DNA of 25,629 nucleotides from Desulfobacterales bacterium CG23_combo_of_CG06-09_8_20_14_all_52_9 (GTDB taxonomy: Bacteria > Desulfobacterota > Desulfobacteria > Desulfobacterales > UBA2156), in NCBI GenBank assembly GCA_002771315.1, contig PCSF01000078.1:7220-32848 (forward strand), read 5' to 3'. Made by a program: the position numbers and the translations under genes. This document shows, in pieces, positions 25,001-25,629 of this stretch. Every line of letters begins with the position of its first letter. Position 1 is the stretch's first letter. A model generated the notes under the pieces. That model saw only the letters and a program-made list of their open reading frames with translations. It did not search any database and was not told where the DNA came from.

Positions 25001-25629
25001 GAAACGATGAGCCGGGCCTTGAAAATATATCAGGCCCTTCACTTATCTCCCCAACAGGCGGAAACTCTTTCGGAAATGGCCTGGGTGGCCGAACAGGCCA
25101 CGGATTACGAAGCTGCCCTGAGTTATTTTGAATCCTCGGTTTCGTTGACGAAAGATTCGGATCCCCGGTGGCGTTTGGGTGACCGGTTCCACAGCATCGG
25201 CCGTATCTTTGATTTGCGTTTGAGTCAGTATGCCAAAGCCATTGCCAACTATCAGAAGGCAGCTTCCCTCTATCGTGAAGGGGAACAAAGCTCCGAATCC
25301 ACGGCACGAATCGCCCAGACTCTATTGGATGTAGGTCGATGCTATCGGCTCATGGGAAATCTTTCCGAGGCCGAAAAACACTACGAACAGGCCTTGAACT
25401 TGTTATCCTCCGAGCCGGCCCAGGATGCGCTGCGGTCCAAAATCCTCATCGAGCAGGCCAACAATGCCTGGTATCAGGCCCGATATGAACCAGCTTTTCG
25501 CTTACAGCAAAAGGCCTGGGCTATCGCCCTGGAACAGGATCTTCTACCCATGCAGGTCATCGCCCTCAACACCTCCGGACCTTTGTGGTGGGCGCTCGGG
25601 GACAACGAAAAGGCTTTAGCGGAACTGAA
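19076..25629 (+). CDS. Giant secreted TolB-propeller / TPR / CHAT-like protein (3' end beyond window)
   Basis: The frame is open without a stop from the ATG at 19076 to the window edge: at least 2184 residues. Its start overlaps the DUF1318 gene by ATGA, with GGAGA upstream. A signal peptide is likely (Arg-Lys, then LGVAVAVLLW, cleavage near residue 29), so it is exported. Residues about 44-345 form a TolB/PD40-like propeller (repeats such as SPDGLEVAFVS, KNGRYIAFVS, DIFVMNL). One loop, DTNGDETVDERD (261-272), has EF-hand spacing D-N-D-T-D-D. About 350-1560 is a long helical TPR-like array (LGLAYQEAGRYPESVQSFEQ, LNLGNVYFLLGQYAKAFYHY). About 1585-1860 resembles a CHAT caspase-like fold (LPEGGRFVRIF, FHVLVVDTP, YGCPTLVLP) but without the expected His and Cys. 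Clear TPRs resume from about 1870 to the edge. Function unknown; the operon suggests an envelope role. Confidence 0.85.
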   Translation, partial: MNSVDALRKYCSCLGVAVAVLLWSRGTLGIQTEFYSVNQPIQITSEADPVLSFSVSLDGKQIAFVSKKKRFPDLWLRSIDPAARFSMRQLTDAPALESDPAFSKNGRYIAFVSTQDDAKGDIFVIDLRQKTPVPVRITGKETEDGAPSFGPGETLFFHRKGPEMRDYELVVVNIGAYVRGTNEKQKPVVLPTQGDATFPSVSPDGLEVAFVSTRNADSSDIFVMNLKTRALRQLTTGPFKNLFPRWSLDGRYILFSRWSWDTNGDETVDERDHAVLYRVLASGGDPYPLTSARFSSIRPVVAENGIYFLSDSKGIPNCRRIPSDGQIPRMENPEMQLELARNISLKLPRDPYLTFLAYHKVLETYFHVPAVAVQALYSIGLTSLEEKMPIHAVQAFEKILSRYPDQEPEASLARIQQVLLKAETALEKSKSPQIRMQIVENANRELDHIAEGKALDIRLFSDIERARLLSRIESSSASLLQAIHMLDTVIAEPSARSERSAEAMVLKGDIYRKIGNYEAVYPVYLSVIQRFSDVPVWADTALERMLDLILSQKGATLPEDRIQLLKSLADQHRTDTQKLAMGALNRVGDILYAAGEWSKAKAAYHQVIDQFPVRTTQTAAARFALAEILYQEQRFREALDLYENEIHLREKEDRIRKLARSGFIQKSIEGAEYFFDLGEIDAARSLFKEIIEFDGSVVEAHRGYIKCAATQMDLDKVLSTYRTQMTQAPADPIVIYALGLGLSYREDQKSLKEARELLERAILLNGQIGHFHRTLGYVLEVLETVYGQKGGLEAALESYQKAFFLTDPADDPKSHAELNLNLGNVYFLLGQYAKAFYHYDQRLASKKPIPNLKASVLFYKRLGTSAFQIRKMEETINAFTEAIRRIDSGIDTQDPSTYLNRDHRYVMDRIVTPALRIQSLQKDASRIAEAQADANRALSEIQARRQPPPGPAWKEYREKIQQQIKLQETLNQKALALAKTSMKAGPHRPEDWNALKLTLSLMLSKAKEAILFPEQLIELKVEMLDRLGLAYQEAGRYPESVQSFEQAFALNEKLGFKKNLALNLRSIAFTRYLLAERQSGEARIRTLQLASKEFARVVELVDAHGVPSPALKSGDALIRIDVQTALNEPGATQSGKGFSKTQEKRLAEAFMSRISIELGEIETARKTINSQTASYAEGQPVSDADAYGVALLFHRAGHLAASQKDWKKAYDNFLRSGELTLHAAIPLGSYYNTVNLSKAVTQVQPDDPDRRQMASALETFDAKTLSLLTRDAAAATPKLLAGYHNAMGVYLASMPASSKKDIQEVIEKSRRFQYAMLHFSRGIRILEEANAKTLDREEAALLSTLHLNLGRAALELAEDAAAADHFQTALNLAESAILPDIQWRALIALRRHEEALKVLESVTAFRAGCAKGEILDGFFSSIKTLVESQETESALNLLEKAAELERFNRLAPLILRFSQHEKRFFIETLSRLDRIDALQVRLSGADPFRKKNLESELTLERTRLADQMGEDNQNLPDFIRLIQDDASQISAIRLVGLSALAESMADEAVRNPADVDFRKKYTEAVDRYQAIFKKTLSRRSSDVPSNPLVLFGPESYEAIDIMETLPEGGRFVRIFKSSRVSDPVISFILTADQLSGSIHGSLEAALKTVQSPDPSSTYLAFDYPDELPVNDPILEKHYNFVLSAAHFMRSFHHKKLFKRIVVRISSLASKTEETSLSSPDLLPDLSGKDSSGFHVLVVDTPVFLAQQVPTRPGAFSTPFAAVDLKNGERIPLLHILNRLGHASIALLEKTSPEDAFWIGHLFSIYGCPTLVLPAQSGSDDRFADAFLKAFHTHTAGESLNLARSEVVGTGKWMLVGFSGMTLEESKAFARSHFESYITSAKRAFDRKQFGEALILFENAVDIASETDAFRSHLLDLYPYARESAYLAGDPNKALDFSQRLVKVLEMEQPTSKSHAEALLRLGLVQAHLEMYAPATETMSRALKIYQALHLSPQQAETLSEMAWVAEQATDYEAALSYFESSVSLTKDSDPRWRLGDRFHSIGRIFDLRLSQYAKAIANYQKAASLYREGEQSSESTARIAQTLLDVGRCYRLMGNLSEAEKHYEQALNLLSSEPAQDALRSKILIEQANNAWYQARYEPAFRLQQKAWAIALEQDLLPMQVIALNTSGPLWWALGDNEKALAEL

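Overview
The window looks like a chromosomal segment from a Gram-negative, anaerobic-type bacterium, most plausibly Desulfobacterota (former Deltaproteobacteria). This is inferred from the gene repertoire only: a prepilin peptidase, a Ser/Thr kinase with a DUF1566 tail, a PilZ protein, a bacterial cyclic-2,3-diphosphoglycerate-synthase-like protein, and outer-membrane-directed AsmA-type and lipoprotein genes. No rRNA, tRNA, CRISPR array, insertion sequence or phage gene was seen.

Layout. (1) 1-2596, minus strand: the 5' part of tsaB overlaps the end of lon by 20 nt. (2) 2597-2934: an AT-rich divergent intergenic region with a hairpin-rich repeat-like patch and a good promoter for pilD. (3) 2935-5837, plus: prepilin peptidase pilD, a calcineurin-like phosphoesterase, and a Ser/Thr protein kinase fused to DUF1566; the last two overlap by ATGA. 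(4) 5870-7105, minus: threonine ammonia-lyase with an ACT domain. Its promoter and that of the next operon face each other and overlap. (5) 7206-9804, plus: a polar amino-acid ABC transporter (permease, binding protein, permease) with no ATPase gene. (6) 9873-11213, minus: a cyclic-2,3-DPG-synthase-like P-loop protein, divergent from queE and queC (11320-12675), two steps of 7-deazaguanine (preQ0) synthesis. (7) 12704-14611, minus: a small two-helix membrane protein, a PilZ protein with a TTG start and a palindrome inside its promoter, and an EamA-type exporter interrupted by one in-frame TGA. (8) 14705-25629 and beyond, plus: an extended -10 promoter, a strongly folded leader of about 100 nt, a 1224-residue AsmA/YdbH-like protein, a YdbL-type (DUF1318) lipoprotein, and a huge secreted protein open at the window edge (at least 2184 residues) with a TolB-like propeller, many TPR-like helices and a buried CHAT-like domain lacking the catalytic His and Cys.

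The last block is the most unusual part. The first two genes match the YdbH and YdbL components of the inter-membrane lipid-homeostasis bridge known from E. coli. The third is tightly coupled to them (ATGA overlap), so it is a candidate new periplasmic partner or scaffold of such a bridge. The folded leader, with a Shine-Dalgarno-like AGG in a hairpin loop, suggests post-transcriptional control of the operon.
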